Source: Oxalobacteraceae bacterium CAVE-383 (GTDB lineage Bacteria; Pseudomonadota; Gammaproteobacteria; Burkholderiales; Burkholderiaceae_D). From it: DNA of 64,000 nt. Under the pieces are notes generated by a model that worked only from the letters and a program-made list of their open reading frames with translations, searched no databases and was not told where the DNA came from. This document shows positions 62,144 through 64,000 of the stretch, in pieces; within the stretch, counting starts at the first letter, position 1; each line of letters opens with the position of its first letter. Location: the NCBI GenBank assembly GCA_004134995.1, contig REGP01000007.1:124001-188000 (forward strand), in the 5' to 3' direction. A program made the position numbers and the translations under genes.

Positions 62144-63325
62144 TCATGCCGCGATCTTGTCCTTGTGCAAACCGCTTTCATACAGCGCGGCAATCATGTC
62201 CGACTGCGTCAGCATGCCGACCAGCCGGCGCTCTTCGTCGATCACCGGCAGCTGATGCAGGCCGGCGTCGGCCATCAGCGGCACCAGCTCCACCACCGGG
62301 CGATCGGCCGCGGCCACCTTGACCTCCGTGCTCATGATCTGGCCGACAACTTCCGGCTTTTCCGAATGCACGCGCCGGCTGCGGCGGATGAATGCGGCCA
62401 GCTTGCTGCCGATGTGCATATGATGATCGAGATCGGCGTGCATCAGGAAATCCGTCTTGGTGACGATGCCGATGACGCGGCGGGCGCGGTCGATCACCGG
62501 CAAGGCGGTCAGGCGGTGTTCGCGCATCAGCGCCCAGGCTTCATCCAGCCCGGTGCCGAAATTCGCGCTGACCACGTCGCGCGACATGATGCTGCCGCAG
62601 GTCACCGAACCGAAACGGCGCTGATAGCCCAGCATTTCGGTCTGGGTCAGAATGGTTTGCAGATCTTCGCGGCTGATGTCGAGCACCTGGTTGTAGCTCT
62701 TGAGTACGGCGTCCAGATCGTCGGCGCTGAATCCGAGCCGCGAGGTCGGTATGGCATCGAGGGTTTCATGCCGGTTGCTGCGTTCCGGCTGCACGCTGTG
62801 CGGATAGCGGCGGCCGGTGGCGTTGTTGTAGAACAGCGCGGCGGCCAGCAGCAGGAAGGAATTGACCGCCACCGGCATCAGGACGAAGTGATAGCCCATG
62901 GCATGGATGGCAGGGCCGCCCAGCACCGCCGTCAACGCCACCGCGCCGCTGGGCGGATGCAGGCAGCGCAGCAGGAACATGCCGCCGATGGCCAGCGCGC
63001 CGGCGACGGCCGCGGCCAATAAGGTATCGCCGATCAGCAGGCCGCAGGTCACGCCGATCAGCGCGGCGCACAGATTGCCGCCGATGATCGACCACGGCTG
63101 CGCCAGCGGACTGGCCGGCACCGCGAACAGCAGCACGGCGGAAGCGCCCATCGGCGCGATCAGGAAAGCCGCGCCCAGCGTATTGCCCAGCGTCAGGCGG
63201 GTCAGCAAGCCGGCCAGCAACAGGCCGAACAATGCGCCGGCGCAACTGCGCATGCGCTCAAATCGATCGACCGTTCCGCGCGGCGGCACGAATCCCTGCA
63301 GCCAATTGATGATTTCTTCTCGCAT
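62144..63325 (-). CDS. HPP-family membrane protein with two CBS domains
   Basis: 393 residues. N-terminal HPP domain with four or more membrane segments and the name-giving LHPPSGAVALTAVLGG (about residue 120). A cytosolic pair of CBS domains follows: GSIMSRDVVSANFGTGLDEAWALMREHRLTALPVIDRARRVIGIVTKTD-type block and IMSTEVKVAAADRP with QLPVIDEERRLVGMLTQSD. HPP proteins include nitrite transporters in cyanobacteria and plants; CBS domains usually sense adenylates. Role here unknown. Confidence 0.9.
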   Translation of the reverse strand: MREEIINWLQGFVPPRGTVDRFERMRSCAGALFGLLLAGLLTRLTLGNTLGAAFLIAPMGASAVLLFAVPASPLAQPWSIIGGNLCAALIGVTCGLLIGDTLLAAAVAGALAIGGMFLLRCLHPPSGAVALTAVLGGPAIHAMGYHFVLMPVAVNSFLLLAAALFYNNATGRRYPHSVQPERSNRHETLDAIPTSRLGFSADDLDAVLKSYNQVLDISREDLQTILTQTEMLGYQRRFGSVTCGSIMSRDVVSANFGTGLDEAWALMREHRLTALPVIDRARRVIGIVTKTDFLMHADLDHHMHIGSKLAAFIRRSRRVHSEKPEVVGQIMSTEVKVAAADRPVVELVPLMADAGLHQLPVIDEERRLVGMLTQSDMIAALYESGLHKDKIAA

Positions 63326-63636
63326 GCGTCCCTCCGGAAAACCGCGAGAATACAGGACTATCGGCCGTTTTGCGTTGACCCCGATCAGCTATTTCCCCAG
63401 CCGCCGCGCTGCCGCATTGCAACATTGAAGCGGCGATCGCATTGCGCCCTCAACTTGCGTATTGGGCTTGCGCATTGAACTTGCGCATTGAACTTGTCCT
63501 ACCCCGCGAAATCGAAAAATGGCCGCTGACCGCCCGCTTTCTTCAGTTCATGGAACCCGGCCGCCACGATGGCGTCATCCTTTCAGGCCGCATCGCGTTA
63601 TACGGCTATTCATCCGAAAATACAGACCAGGCCTGC
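63326..63636. other. 311-bp intergenic region with a 13-bp tandem repeat
   Basis: Divergent promoters for the HPP gene and the MprF-like gene should lie here. Apart from the tandem repeat at 63454-63492, I see nothing definite. Confidence 0.5.
63454..63492. repeat. 13-bp tandem repeat, three copies
   Basis: CTTGCGCATTGAA occurs twice exactly (63467-63479, 63480-63492), preceded by a copy with three mismatches (63454-63466) and followed by a CTTG remnant. Confidence 0.8.
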
Positions 63637-64000
63637 ATGTCTTCGCAACTCGCCGATCAGTCCCTCGCCGCCGCGCCGGCAGCGCCGCCCCCGCATCCGC
63701 TCACGGAATGGCTGCTGGCGGCGAAGCCATGGCTGATCGGCGCCGGCCTGCTGCTGATCGGCGCGATGGTGTTCGATGCGCTGCACCATGTGCTGCGCGA
63801 CGTGCATTACAAGGATATCTTGCACACCATCCGCCACCTGCCGAAGCCGAGCCTGGCGATGGCGCTGCTGTGCACCGGGCTCAGCTATCTGGCGCTGACC
63901 GGCTATGACGCGTCGAGCCTGCGCTATGTCGGCGCCAAGGTGAAGGGCTCCACCGTCGCGATGACCTCCTTCATCGCCTATGCGCTCGGCAACACCATCG
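63637..64000 (+). CDS. MprF-like membrane protein, 5' part only
   Basis: First 121 residues; the gene runs off the window. After a Pro/Ala-rich N-terminus come membrane segments (WLIGAGLLLIGAMVFDALHHVL, SLAMALLCTGLSYLALTGYDASSLRYVG) and AMTSFIAYALGNTI, resembling the flippase domain of lysylphosphatidylglycerol synthetase/flippase MprF (UPF0104). Whether a synthetase domain follows cannot be seen. Confidence 0.75.
   Translation, partial: MSSQLADQSLAAAPAAPPPHPLTEWLLAAKPWLIGAGLLLIGAMVFDALHHVLRDVHYKDILHTIRHLPKPSLAMALLCTGLSYLALTGYDASSLRYVGAKVKGSTVAMTSFIAYALGNTI

Noticed and set aside
1..64000. CRISPR array, tRNA, rRNA, integrase or prophage
   Set aside because: No spaced direct repeats of suitable size, no cloverleaf I could fold, no matching protein.

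Overview
The window is a 64 kb piece of a GC-rich (roughly 60%) Gram-negative chromosome. General porins ending in an aromatic residue, a TonB receptor, paired AzlCD, CaiB-type and SCOT-type CoA transferases, many lone periplasmic binding proteins and the codon bias point to a betaproteobacterium, probably order Burkholderiales; family Oxalobacteraceae is a guess. I see no rRNA, tRNA, CRISPR array, transposase or phage gene.

Layout. 1-4.7 kb: end of a porin gene and a complete Fe(III)/phosphonate-class ABC importer. 4.8-8.9 kb: nickel module (NiCoT permease, divergent TonB receptor, NikR) with two NikR-like operators in a duplicated promoter region. 9-12.7 kb: WrbA, then AzlC/AzlD behind an unusual XRE-cupin-methyltransferase fusion. 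13.1-16.3 kb: AT-richer island of three unrecognised genes sharing a short N-terminal motif. 16.3-19.4 kb: ABC ATPase plus double permease with no binding protein. 19.8-29.5 kb: L-2-hydroxyglutarate oxidase, a DUF4160/DUF2442 pair, an NRAMP-related transporter, MFS/LysR pair, CaiB CoA transferase/omega-transaminase pair, Fic protein. 29.5-31.5 kb: AT-rich patch with a NYN-nuclease protein whose C-terminus resembles MbcA/ParS antitoxins, preceded by a terminator. 31.5-40.6 kb: CHASE3 hybrid kinase with three receiver domains, split chromate transporter, TAXI binding protein, SCOT, porin.

40.7-53 kb is a catabolic gene cluster: succinate-semialdehyde dehydrogenase, NitT/TauT-type ABC importer, UbiD-family decarboxylase, FAD monooxygenase, enamidase-like amidohydrolase, AA_synth-family protein, EthD-like protein, GntR/FadR regulator and a LivJ-like binding protein. 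Four copies of one operator (ATTGTCATACAAT and close variants) sit upstream of three transcription units, so the GntR protein probably controls the cluster. The enzyme set suggests breakdown of an N-heteroaromatic acid through a cyclic enamide to succinate semialdehyde (inference).

53-64 kb: large exported Ig-repeat protein, gluconate kinase/permease operon, sulfate importer genes without cysA, an HPP-CBS membrane protein and the start of an MprF-like gene.

Two copies of a ~120-nt nested hairpin element (39.46 and 55.97 kb) have near-identical loops but different arms that have changed in a compensated way. This is the most unusual non-coding signal I found.
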